Shown one piece after another: positions 30,669 through 40,200 of a stretch of 40,660 bases of DNA. The notes below the pieces were generated by a model. That model did no database searches, was not told the DNA's origin, and saw nothing but the letters and a program-made list of their open reading frames with translations. A program made the position numbers and the translations under genes. Source of the DNA: a virus; IMG/VR virus record IMGVR_UViG_3300042731_010106, positions 1 through 40,660 of that record; one strand, 5' to 3'. How positions within the stretch are numbered: the stretch's first letter is position 1; every line of letters begins with the position of its first letter.

Positions 30669-31474
30669 ACTTTCGCAATCCATTTCGTATTGTTAAGCCA
30701 TTTCACTTCTTCCTTTAGTCCTACTTTTTTACAATATTTTATCAGGGCTGCAAAAACGCTTGAATAAGCATGCCCATAAAAAAGACGTCCGATTATTCCT
30801 CTTTGAACAATTGCAGCGAATCTGCCGCGTGGCAGCTCTAATGACATACCAACATGTTTTAAAAACGGGAGACCTAATATATCAACTGGATCATTGTACA
30901 TTACCGGTCGAATTGTAATTGATCCGAGACCACACTTATCATATTCATCTGCAGCGCTATGATTAAAAACCGGAGGAGAACAAAATGGGAGAATGCGTTC
31001 AGGTAGTATTCCTATATTCCGATAAATCCATCTACCGGCAGACATGCATCGCGGTCCCCCGCGAGAATGACCTATAAATGTTGTTTTTCTCCCATATATC
31101 TTTACTAACTCTGCAAAATAATTGGCGGCCTTTTCACCAGCTTCTATAAAATCAACATGTCCTCCAAGCCTCTTAAATGCTTTGGTTTCTATTTGTGGTG
31201 AAAAATCAGATTTCCATCCTGCATCCCTGATACCTCCCTCCGTTCCAAGAAAACAGATCAGTAATTTCCCTTCATGCTCAATTGTATATGTAAAATCAAG
31301 TTTATCGGTAATAGGCATTCTTGTTATTTTAGCTCCAGGAAGCCATTTTGGAACCAGATCCTCGATAAAATCCCAACTATGCTCATCACCATCACCAGAA
31401 TCATCTTTATGTCTTGCAGCTAATGCACAATAAGGCCAGCAATACGCTACTACCCACATGTTAAGCTTGTTCAT
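30665..31474 (-). CDS. Lipase-like alpha/beta hydrolase
   Basis: From the ATG at 31474, with GAAAGGG before it, the protein has 269 residues. CFLGTEG (about 74-80) matches the oxyanion region of class 3 lipases, and GHSRGG (135-140, nucleophile Ser137) is the GxSxG elbow. Asp and His partners are probably in the C-terminal part (YNDPVDILGLP and a later YGHAYSS). Phage lipases or esterases are known to attack outer lipid layers during lysis, as LysB does in mycobacteriophages. It precedes DUF5675 and two membrane proteins, a likely lysis group. No signal peptide is obvious. Confidence 0.75.
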   Translation of the reverse strand: MNKLNMWVVAYCWPYCALAARHKDDSGDGDEHSWDFIEDLVPKWLPGAKITRMPITDKLDFTYTIEHEGKLLICFLGTEGGIRDAGWKSDFSPQIETKAFKRLGGHVDFIEAGEKAANYFAELVKIYGRKTTFIGHSRGGPRCMSAGRWIYRNIGILPERILPFCSPPVFNHSAADEYDKCGLGSITIRPVMYNDPVDILGLPFLKHVGMSLELPRGRFAAIVQRGIIGRLFYGHAYSSVFAALIKYCKKVGLKEEVKWLNNTKWIAKV

Positions 31475-31526
31475 TATTATTCCCTTTCTGTATATAATAA
31501 CCAAACAAATCATCTAACAATAAAAA

Positions 31527-34067
31527 TCAGGACGACATTGGAGAGGATGGTTCTACCCATGTTGCTTCCAGAGCTTCACCGGTTTCCAACGAGCTCCCAT
31601 CATATGGCGTAACACGAACTGAAATCGTAACAGTTTCCGGTGCAACCATAAATAAAATGCTATAGCTTGTAAATTCATCGACAAGTTCAGTATATCCACT
31701 ACCAGTGTCAAATTCAATAAAGACCATTTCAGCATCACCAACCCATGTCAATCTAAACCAGCGTCCGGGAGGAGGTATGACTGATTCCCCAGTGTAAATA
31801 AGATTTATGGAATCAAGTAATTCCTGCTCCCATACCAGTTCTTCTATTTCAGGAACTGTTCCGGGATTATCATAAACCGAGTGATCAACAATTGTACCGG
31901 ATATCCTGACAGAATCACGACCATTCGGTGTTATGCTGCCTACTCTGACAAGTAATTTATCAGTTGCATCAACCCCGAATAAAAATCTGCTTGCTTTTAA
32001 ACCATCTGCAGTCAGTGTGCTCAAAATCTCTATCGAACCAGTAACGGCATGTGCATAGCTTGTCGGCTCAACAGTATATGGTCCTCCTGTTGTCCCGTCT
32101 TCAAGAACAACATAAAGCAACCCTTCCTCCTCACCATAAAAGTCAACCGGCTCAGATAACCAGATCGTTTCCCTGTCCACTGAAACAATCAATCCTGACG
32201 CTCCCCAATTAGTCATCTTGTTTGGGACAAGAATTTTTGATAAAAGCTGTGGAATATATCCAGCGGCATTAGTAACAAAACTCACAGAAACACGCTCAAG
32301 CTTATTTTGATAATATAAAAACATACCTATCTCATATGCCTGTTGTCTACTCGTACAGCCTTCCAATGAGATTTCATTCGGGGTATCTTCACTGCCATCC
32401 TCATCATAACAGGAAACAATCTCGTCATCCCATGTATCGGGGTTTGTATATATAACATTTACACACGTTGGATTATCAGCAGTTCTGGGATTTGTAACAA
32501 TAGCAAGATCGGTAATATTATCATTAGTATAAACGCATGATGGAACTTCCTGATCCACATCCTGAACAACAGAAAACAACCCCCCCGGCATACAAGGTGC
32601 AGCACGTCCACACGCTGCAGCCTTTGCAACAGCGTCCATTACTGAAACCCTGCTGGTAAAGCTATAATCAAAATGATATCCGGCTGTTTCAAATGTTGCC
32701 CTGAGTTCATCAAGAGATTCCCAGTCAACCAGATCAATGCTTTGCTGCCCACAATTAGCAGATGTTACCAAATATCCTATTGCATCAATAATAGACCTGG
32801 TAGCCAAAAGAGTAACACCCACACCAGTAGATGTTACCTCCCCAAGCTTTCTTGTTGCAACAATATTTATCTGGGAAGCAACGTTCCCGTTCAACTGATC
32901 GGTAGCTTTTATCCTTGCAAAAAAGATCGTAACATCTCCATAATCAGGATGAGGAGCACCATATCCGCGAAGCCCGGTCAGTGTTGGTCTTGTCGTTTCA
33001 GTTGCAGCATCAAGTAAAGACTGGTATGATGGATCTGACACAGCAAAATCATTCACCTCAATACGTTTGATTCTTATCTGGTATCTCCCTTTTCCAAGTG
33101 GTGTCGGAACTTTATATGAAAATCTCAACGGATCCCTTATTACATAAGAGCTGTCCCACTCAGACCAGATATCACGAATATCAAGTATAAACCAATCTGA
33201 TGTAGAAGTGCCCACTTTATCAACAGTACGACATTCCACCCTTATTCTCACCAATGCAGGAAGGTCAGAACCTGAAGTCGGACAATAAAGCCCGTTTTCA
33301 AAAACTATATCATATTCTATCTGATTTATTTCGGTTCCAGGAGGATCTACTATGTAAAAAATCCACTCATAATAAACAACTTCCTGAACAGATAATTCAT
33401 TACACGTCCATACAATTTCAGGGGCAATCCCGGATATGCCTGTTTCAAATTCACCTGGTCCAAACAGGAAATACTCCGAGTTTTCATATTGTAATAATGG
33501 AGAATTATTTATGTAAACTTCTTCAACATCATACTCCCCTACTCCTATAACTCCGAGAAAATATAAATATTGATAATTCCTATCATCATCATATCTCTTT
33601 ATATTTCGTACATAAGATTGCTGAATAAGATCAGGGTAAATACGACATCTGCCGAAATGTTCTGCAAACGGGTTCCCGACATTTATTTTATTTGTTCCAT
33701 CAGAAAAAGAGTAAGTTGATTTTTGATCATAAACCGTTTCGGGGATATCCGTAACAGGGGTCAATCGTGAAGCAATAAAAGAGTATGCAAGAGAACCAAC
33801 AGCAATAATGATGCTTATAACAGTGAAAGCACCTGCCCCTTGGGGACATTCCATAAAAAGAACATGGCTGTTTTTAGACAACCTGCTATCCCATTGTATA
33901 CGTCCCCATGGGTGGCCATCCACCAAAAGAATTGTTGGACGGACAAACCGGAAACCAAGCAAATGTATGATCTGATTCGGGGAGACTTCTTCAGGTACAG
34001 TATACACACGGCTTCCCGCAATAATGTTTAACGGATTTGTGCTATACATTACTTGCATGGTGTCCAA
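31527..34067 (-). CDS. Tail tip / host-specificity protein (J-like)
   Basis: The largest complete structural gene encodes 846 residues. Its N-terminal portion includes a hydrophobic segment (AGAFTVISIIIAVGSLAY, about 78-95), as in many tail-tip proteins linked to gpI-type domains, then YSFSDGTNKINVGNPFAEHFG (about 118-138) and a long beta-rich body. The C-terminal ~80 residues look like fibronectin-type III material (WVGDAEMVFIEF ... ISVRVTPYDGSS). By lambda gene order (L-K-I-J) it is the tip protein that contacts the host receptor. It overlaps the NlpC/P60 gene by 19 bases. Confidence 0.75.
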   Translation of the reverse strand: MDTMQVMYSTNPLNIIAGSRVYTVPEEVSPNQIIHLLGFRFVRPTILLVDGHPWGRIQWDSRLSKNSHVLFMECPQGAGAFTVISIIIAVGSLAYSFIASRLTPVTDIPETVYDQKSTYSFSDGTNKINVGNPFAEHFGRCRIYPDLIQQSYVRNIKRYDDDRNYQYLYFLGVIGVGEYDVEEVYINNSPLLQYENSEYFLFGPGEFETGISGIAPEIVWTCNELSVQEVVYYEWIFYIVDPPGTEINQIEYDIVFENGLYCPTSGSDLPALVRIRVECRTVDKVGTSTSDWFILDIRDIWSEWDSSYVIRDPLRFSYKVPTPLGKGRYQIRIKRIEVNDFAVSDPSYQSLLDAATETTRPTLTGLRGYGAPHPDYGDVTIFFARIKATDQLNGNVASQINIVATRKLGEVTSTGVGVTLLATRSIIDAIGYLVTSANCGQQSIDLVDWESLDELRATFETAGYHFDYSFTSRVSVMDAVAKAAACGRAAPCMPGGLFSVVQDVDQEVPSCVYTNDNITDLAIVTNPRTADNPTCVNVIYTNPDTWDDEIVSCYDEDGSEDTPNEISLEGCTSRQQAYEIGMFLYYQNKLERVSVSFVTNAAGYIPQLLSKILVPNKMTNWGASGLIVSVDRETIWLSEPVDFYGEEEGLLYVVLEDGTTGGPYTVEPTSYAHAVTGSIEILSTLTADGLKASRFLFGVDATDKLLVRVGSITPNGRDSVRISGTIVDHSVYDNPGTVPEIEELVWEQELLDSINLIYTGESVIPPPGRWFRLTWVGDAEMVFIEFDTGSGYTELVDEFTSYSILFMVAPETVTISVRVTPYDGSSLETGEALEATWVEPSSPMSS

Positions 34068-34453
34068 AACCCTTTCCAGAACAAACCGTTTGCTTTCAAT
34101 CCACGATAATCACTTGCAACCACCCCGGAACCCTTTAATGCATGCAATACCATAAGATGCCCTTTTACAAAAAAGACAGTCCCAATATGAGTATTGAATT
34201 TTTTACTTCTACTGAGAAACACAGCATCCCCCTCTTTCGGATCGATAGTTGCTCTCCATCCCCATAACTCCGCATTTTCCTTTGTCAAAAGCCTGGATGC
34301 AATCTGCAACGAACGATCATAACCAGCACACACTACCGGAATATCACGACCAAATTCATTTTTCATTATCTCCCGAAACCACCAATAGCAATCATTTTCC
34401 GGCATCCATGGTTTACCGATATATTTATTTGCCCAATGATTCATATTTGACAT
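34049..34453 (-). CDS. NlpC/P60 tail-tip peptidase (lambda gpK-like)
   Basis: The ATG at 34453 is preferred because AGGGAG lies eight bases before it; it gives 134 residues instead of the longer 146. NDCYWWFREIMKNEFG (catalytic Cys, about 19-34) and NTHIGTVFF (catalytic His, about 83-91) match NlpC/P60 proteins. In lambda-like phages this subunit opens peptidoglycan locally during DNA entry and belongs to the tail tip. It sits between the DUF1833 protein and the J-like protein, in the normal order. Of the genes seen, it is the only clear peptidoglycan hydrolase, and it probably does not serve lysis. Confidence 0.78.
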   Translation of the reverse strand: MSNMNHWANKYIGKPWMPENDCYWWFREIMKNEFGRDIPVVCAGYDRSLQIASRLLTKENAELWGWRATIDPKEGDAVFLSRSKKFNTHIGTVFFVKGHLMVLHALKGSGVVASDYRGLKANGLFWKGFWTPCK

Positions 34454-34920
34454 CCCGGAAGCTCCCTTGCTGTCATTAACCTCCTGCATATATTTATATT
34501 CATGAGATCAGGATATAGTGCATTTAATACCACCAATTCATCAGTAAATTCCATGGTATTTATTGTCAATGCTACCGGTAGTTCCGCCTGCGGGTCTGAA
34601 TCCCCGCTGATATATTGTCTATAATACATATACACAGGATCACTTGTTTTTGACGAAGCATATAGTAATTCGCGGTATGCCATAAGCAGAAACCGGATTG
34701 ATACTTTCATTTGTCCTCGCACTGAACTTTCAGTTTCAGGTAAAGTTACCTCAAAATTTACTGGCTGAAAGCTACCCTGTGTAACAACGAGAATGTGTGG
34801 AGAATCAACGAGCTTTATTGATGGCACAAAAGAAGTATGTGTTAATTCAAGCGTTTCGTAAATCGTGATATTATGATCAGCATAGGCATATGCTTCCTGA
34901 ATTGCTTCACTCATGTTCAT
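34441..34920 (-). CDS. DUF1833 minor tail protein
   Basis: In 159 residues, ITIYETLELTHTSFVPSIKLV (about 18-38) is followed by GSFQPVNFEVTLPETESS (about 49-66) and later ALTINTMEF, the ordered strands of DUF1833 proteins. These lie near the L/K tail-tip genes of lambda-like phages. The 3' end overlaps the NlpC/P60 gene and the start is beside the preceding structural gene. A tail-tip structural role is likely. Confidence 0.7.
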   Translation of the reverse strand: MNMSEAIQEAYAYADHNITIYETLELTHTSFVPSIKLVDSPHILVVTQGSFQPVNFEVTLPETESSVRGQMKVSIRFLLMAYRELLYASSKTSDPVYMYYRQYISGDSDPQAELPVALTINTMEFTDELVVLNALYPDLMNINICRRLMTARELPGCQI

Positions 34921-35565
34921 TTATTCAATTTCTCCTATTGCTGCAATCGCCGCATCGCGGGCAATAATCACCTCTTCACCTGTTTCAGCTATATTGATAT
35001 TCCTCATACCAGACATTCGTTGTGAAAATATTGAAGTAACAGTAAGAGCCTGTTTTTCAAACTGTGCAATAAACTGTGCCGCCAGATTTTCAACATTCCC
35101 GCCCATCACCGAAATATAGGCATTCAGAAATAAGTAATCCTTAACGCTAGCATCAGAATCCCTACCAATTGCCTCAAAATAATTCTTGATATCCTGCCAT
35201 ATCAATTGACTTGTAGATTCAAAACCATTAACAAATAAATCATTGTTCCCCATTTTTTTCGTTACCGCTGCATTCACCGCCTTTTTCGCATCACGTTTTA
35301 TTGTAAATAATTCAACACCAACAGCCTCAAAAACAAATTGTTTGTTCTCAGTATCATATATCGGGGTTGTTGCATATTTATATAATTCCCGATTGCGTAT
35401 AGTAGCATAGACAACAGGCACCCATCCTAACCCATAAAGTGCTTCCCGTGTAAGCAAATTAAAATTAATTATTGTAGCTCCAGCCTCTGTCGTCCAGCGT
35501 TTCGGCAGGTCGGAATAAACTTTCCCCTGCATTTGATTTGTCTCGAAATTTATTTGTGCATACAT
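34921..35565 (-). CDS. Tail-region hypothetical protein
   Basis: This 214-residue protein begins MYAQINFETNQMQGKVYSDLPKRW style, with NFNLLTREALYGLGWVPVVY (about 34-53). Such LPxxW and GWxxV motifs are frequent in small phage proteins tied to tail fibres or their assembly. The middle is helical and the end (about 165-214) has NIAETGEEVIIARDAAIAA. I cannot name a family with certainty. It is one base upstream of DUF1833 and follows a probable fibre gene. Confidence 0.6.
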   Translation of the reverse strand: MYAQINFETNQMQGKVYSDLPKRWTTEAGATIINFNLLTREALYGLGWVPVVYATIRNRELYKYATTPIYDTENKQFVFEAVGVELFTIKRDAKKAVNAAVTKKMGNNDLFVNGFESTSQLIWQDIKNYFEAIGRDSDASVKDYLFLNAYISVMGGNVENLAAQFIAQFEKQALTVTSIFSQRMSGMRNINIAETGEEVIIARDAAIAAIGEIE

Positions 35566-35580
35566 GGTATTTCCTGCCCC

Positions 35581-36309
35581 TTACGTATCAATTACTGAAA
35601 AATCCATTGCCAGAATATAATTTACAGTTAGAAGTTGTGTGGGGGCTACAGTAATAGGGGTTGCAAGCACATCCCTTGCTGTGAGAAAAGGATGAACGCC
35701 GGTGGCAAAAACAGCACCGTTCCACATAAGCCCAGTCTCTCTCACAACCGGGCTCTCCGTATTATTGTTTTTAAATTCTCTTGAAATTGTTGATGTCCAT
35801 ATTTTTGTCCCTGAGTCATACTCCATACTTGCAGCGGATTGCCCGCGATATTCTAGCGTACCATCGGTAGTCCCTCCTGCTGAGTGTTCGATAGCAGTAT
35901 CAAGCATATAATCTTCCACACTAAACGCAGTATTTCCACTTCCAACTACAATACCAACACCTGAGGCACCAGCAACACCCCAATAACCATAACCATAGTA
36001 AGGATTTTCTCTACTCACAGCACGATCATCCCTTGCATAAACAGAACCGTCTGGTTCCTTTGCTGACATATGCCCTACACCAAAGGAAGTTTCTACAACA
36101 GGATTCATAGCATCAGTCATCATGCCAAAATTTATATTCCATCCATTACGTGTCCATGAATGCCCCTCTTCAACTGCTTCGTAAAGCACTCCCCCTTCAG
36201 CAGTTTCAAGCCGAAGGCCAATATTAAACGATGGTGGTGTCGGAACACCGAGCGCTTCGGCGGAATCATAAAGAGAGTCCCACAATGCCTGTCTTTCTTC
36301 TTCAGTCAT
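35581..36309 (-). CDS. Probable tail structural or fibre protein
   Basis: The 242-residue protein is rich in Gly, Ser, Tyr and Thr and looks beta-structured: GYGYWGVAGASGVGIVVGSG (about 107-126) and AIEHSAGGTTDGTLEYRGQS. The end reads PTQLLTVNYILAMDFSVIDT, a pattern seen in phage appendage proteins. It has no enzyme motif. It is placed between minor tail genes and DUF1833. A fibre or tip subunit is likely, but the family is unknown to me. Confidence 0.6.
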   Translation of the reverse strand: MTEEERQALWDSLYDSAEALGVPTPPSFNIGLRLETAEGGVLYEAVEEGHSWTRNGWNINFGMMTDAMNPVVETSFGVGHMSAKEPDGSVYARDDRAVSRENPYYGYGYWGVAGASGVGIVVGSGNTAFSVEDYMLDTAIEHSAGGTTDGTLEYRGQSAASMEYDSGTKIWTSTISREFKNNNTESPVVRETGLMWNGAVFATGVHPFLTARDVLATPITVAPTQLLTVNYILAMDFSVIDT

Positions 36310-36321
36310 GATAATAACTCC

Positions 36322-36873
36322 TTATTCTGTTATCAATGATGTCCCAACATTTATTGTTGGCATACCTATTGTTGTCAATTCATTTGTCACATTGCGTAAA
36401 ATACTATTTCCGGGATCCACATTTGCCCAAACAAAACAAACAAGTGGGGTCGGCCATGTCGGAGGCCCCGGCGGAGCTTCCCCGGACGCCTCACTCGGCC
36501 ATGCGTCATAATCAACACAAAGTGAAGAATCCTGAACAAGCAAAGCAAATGAGAAATCCATCATACTTTTAGTCACACCTTTACGTTTCGGATAACCAAG
36601 AAACCGTGCTTTGCAATTAGTATAACCCATACTTGTAAGCCAGTCTGCCGTAAACCATGTGCCATCAAGACCGATACGATGCCAAAAATAATTAAACACA
36701 GGCTCTTCTGCTGACATGATCCGAAGCTGTACTATAATTTCATCCGCCGGAATTCCTCCCCAATTCCGTACAATCCGACGACCGGAAGCGTATTCATTCG
36801 ATACTGCATTTCTTCCAGGGATTATTGACACCGTTTTCATTGGTGCGGGCAGTGTTAGAGGCCATACACTCAT
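36322..36873 (-). CDS. Minor tail protein
   Basis: This protein of 183 residues starts MSVWPLTLPAPMKTVSIIPG and has ASGRRIVRNWGGIPADEIIV (about 29-48) followed by FNYFWHRIGLDGTWFTADWL (about 60-79). The WPxxLP opening, a reactant-strand RxxR/W stretch and the GxWF motif recur in the following protein and in phage minor tail proteins near tape measure. A Pro-rich loop (GEAPPGPPTWPTP) occurs at about 130-142. It overlaps its neighbour by four bases (ATGA). Confidence 0.62.
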   Translation of the reverse strand: MSVWPLTLPAPMKTVSIIPGRNAVSNEYASGRRIVRNWGGIPADEIIVQLRIMSAEEPVFNYFWHRIGLDGTWFTADWLTSMGYTNCKARFLGYPKRKGVTKSMMDFSFALLVQDSSLCVDYDAWPSEASGEAPPGPPTWPTPLVCFVWANVDPGNSILRNVTNELTTIGMPTINVGTSLITE

Positions 36874-37280
36874 GAACTTTCCTCCGGTGGATAATAGTCA
36901 ACATAACCACTGCTATCAGTTTCCGCAAGCATAATAACATCAAGCGGTAATTTCAAAAGCCATAATCCCTCAATATCACTCTGACTCCATGACGGACCTT
37001 CTTCGGTAAACTGGACAAAATAAAACCCGAATCCAAGTGCATCAAGCCATGGCACAATAAATGGCCCACTCTGCTTTATCGTATTGTCATAAAATGTCCT
37101 GAACGTGGCAAGCTCAATATCCGATACATACATGCTAAACATTGCAGACCATTCCGGATAGGTACGATTACGTACTGGACATCGTCGTTCATCAAAATCC
37201 AATAAACCAGTACGCGGCTGCATTTCATAATCCTCCCGCACAGATTGCGGCAAATTATTGCTAGTAGGCCATGTGTCCAT
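36870..37280 (-). CDS. Minor tail protein, related to neighbour
   Basis: The 136-residue protein begins MDTWPTSNNLPQSVREDYEM and has PEWSAMFSMYVSDIELATF then FYDNTIKQSGPFIVPWL (about 60-80). The W-P opening, aromatic FxxFY stretch and G-x-F-x-x-P-W resemble the 183-residue neighbour, so the two are probably distant paralogues. The 3' end is FVQFTEEGPSW and an acidic tail. It follows the tape measure gene with a one-base overlap. The position is that of lambda gpM-like proteins. Confidence 0.6.
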   Translation of the reverse strand: MDTWPTSNNLPQSVREDYEMQPRTGLLDFDERRCPVRNRTYPEWSAMFSMYVSDIELATFRTFYDNTIKQSGPFIVPWLDALGFGFYFVQFTEEGPSWSQSDIEGLWLLKLPLDVIMLAETDSSGYVDYYPPEESS

Positions 37281-40200
37281 CAGTATCGCCTCCCGTAACG
37301 GTTATCAAGATATTTCGCAAGCCCGGCACCGCGATTTATTCTCTGGGCCATTTGATTTTCTATGAGTTCAATTTGTATATCTACTCCACCATCGCTACGT
37401 TGTGTCACTTGTGCTGATGTTCCTGGAGCCTCATAAATATTCACGTTCATTGGTGCAATAACAGCATTTCTATCATTTTGTATATCATCAAGAGTTCGAT
37501 CAAGTTTCGCTGACGTGTTTTCAGTAGTAATGCGTTCGCCTTTTTTCAGATACCAACTCCCCGATTCAGGAATATTTTGTACCCCATCATCAGCCATTCC
37601 AATCGCCATAACAGAAGAAACGATTCTTGCCATTTCCGCACCGACTTTTGCTATGGCAGCCAGATTTGCCGGGAATGGCTGTGTTCCCGCTTCTGATATC
37701 GCTTGCTGCATATTAAGCATTGCTTCTGCAATCGTAAACGATTTTGATGCAGCAAATAGAACTTTATATAAAATCGTCTGTTTACCACCATATTCAGCCA
37801 TAAGATCTGCCATCTGACCAAATGATGATGCTGCTGACTCAACAGTATATCTATGCCGCGCTGTTTCTATTGCGCTAAGTGCATTTGCATGCTGTTGCGT
37901 GAGCTGCTCCTCCTTTGCATCCCATGTTTCCATCATATCAGAACGGGAGTTCCGGAATTCCTGGAGCATTTCTATTTGTTCATCATACCATGCATTCAAT
38001 TCCTTTTTCTGCGCATCAAATCGACCAAACTCACTATCAGTATTTATGCCAATTGACGGGGTTTCAGTGATGTTTTTATCAGCCATTTCCGTTACAGCAG
38101 TATCATATATTTCCTTGCTGTCAAAACCACCCGCGGCATAAATAGCTTTCAAATATTCAAGACTGTCAGCCAGTTTCTCGGTTTCAGTACGCATTCCTTC
38201 AGTGAGTTGTCGTCCCTCATCAATCAATTTCTGTTGCTTTTCGAGAGCATTTATTTTCTTGATGATAGCTTTCGCCGCGAGAATTTCACCTTCTTCTGCT
38301 CCGCGCAATTCAAGATTATATACTGCAATCTGATTCGATGTCATTCCATAAGTATCATATTGAACAAGAAGTGCAGATATCAAGCTGTCAACATCCTTAG
38401 TTAATGCCTTTTCGGCCTCCGCCTGCTTTCCAGCTTGTTCTACGGCGTCTTTGCGGACCATATACCCTTCATAAACAGCTTCAGCCAGTCTCAATTCAGC
38501 CTGTGATGCTCCGTCTATCTGTAACTTGTAAAGGAATGCGGCCTTTTCGGACAAACCAAGTAATGCGGTTTCCTCTTTGAGACTCTGAATAGTTTCTTTT
38601 CTTCGTTCCGTTGCCGCAGCTGCTTTTTCAAGAGCATCTATTTCCTCAGCAATGGCTTTTGCAAAACTGATTTCGGTTTCAGTGGCTCCCTTTAATTTCA
38701 AATCGTATTCAACAAGCTCCGCTGATGTTTTTCCATATATATCACGCTGTTCAATTAAAGCATCAATTTGTTTGTCAATCTGTTCTGTCTGTCTTTTTAT
38801 TCCTCCCCCTGTTTGCCCCTTCATTATATTTTGACTTTGGGCATTTAATTCCTTGATACTTTCTGTTATGATTTCAATATTACTGGAGGCCTGCTTAAGT
38901 TCATCAGGATCATACCATTTACCAGCGTCCTTTAACTGTGTCTGACGGATAACAATACTCTCTTGTTCCTTTTGCAAAGCAACAAGCTCTTGCATCTCCT
39001 TTGTAATTGCAGATAATGCTTCCTGTTTTTTCTTTTCCCCGGAAATTTTATTCAAATCCCTATTAAGATCAAGGACTGATTTTGTCGCGACTCCGAGAGC
39101 AACCATTGCGGCAGTTACTGCTAATATAACAGGTAATGTCGTACCCAGCGCTGCAACAAAAGTGGCAAAAACACCTGGAGCAAACGCCATCCCGATAACA
39201 GATACCAATCCCCCGATAGCTATCATTATAGCACCTATTACAGTGAGCACAGGAGCAAGGGCAGCAGCAACACCAACTATGATAGCAATTATATTTTTCA
39301 TGCCATCCCCTAAACCGCGCCAATATTCAAGCATTTCCTTGATAAGATCCCCAACTTTTTTGATATACGGAGCAAGAATTTTACCTATTTCAATACCAAG
39401 ATCAGTTATGTTATTCTTCAGTATTTTCATTTGTGAGGAGAATGATTTCAATTGCTTTTCAGCAACTTCTTTTGTAGTTCCTTCCATTTCCTGAAGCCGT
39501 TCATCATAATATTTTATTGCTTCTGTCATACCAAGAAGAGGTAAAATAGCTTGCTGTATACGAGCCTGGAAACCAAGTGTTTCAAGAGCTGCAGCCTTTT
39601 CCGCCGGACCAAGTTCCTTCGTTGCTTTTGTAATGCCTTCGATCACGCTCGTTATGTTTTTTCCGGTGCGTGAAAATTCCTCTATCGGAATATTCATGGC
39701 TTCGAACGCATCTCTATTGTCATTCGCGCTTTTGATAAGAAGACGCACCATGCGCCCAAACATGCTTCCGGCAACTTGCCCCTTTATCCCCTGATCAGCA
39801 TACGCAGCCAATATTCCAACGCCTTCATTTAAATCAATATTATACTGCTTTATTGCCGCCCCAGCCTCATTTGTTAATGCCTCACTAAACTGTTGAACGC
39901 TGGCATTTGCAAGCGTATTAGCTTCAACAAGGGTATCTGATACTGCAAGCATCCCCTGCATATTTTTTTTAGCATCTTTACTACTTAAACCAAGCGCAGA
40001 TTGTGCATCTGTAAGGAGATCCGTTGCTTGTGCCATATCAAAAGCGCCAGCAGTTGCAAATTTTTCCACAACTGGAAGTGCCATGATACTCTGCTTAGCG
40101 TTCATTCCAGCGGAAGCAAGAAAATAGTATGCCTCGCCGAGCTCGGTAGCACCTGTCTTTGTTGACAAGGATAAAGTACGGGCAGTCCGTTCCATTTCTG

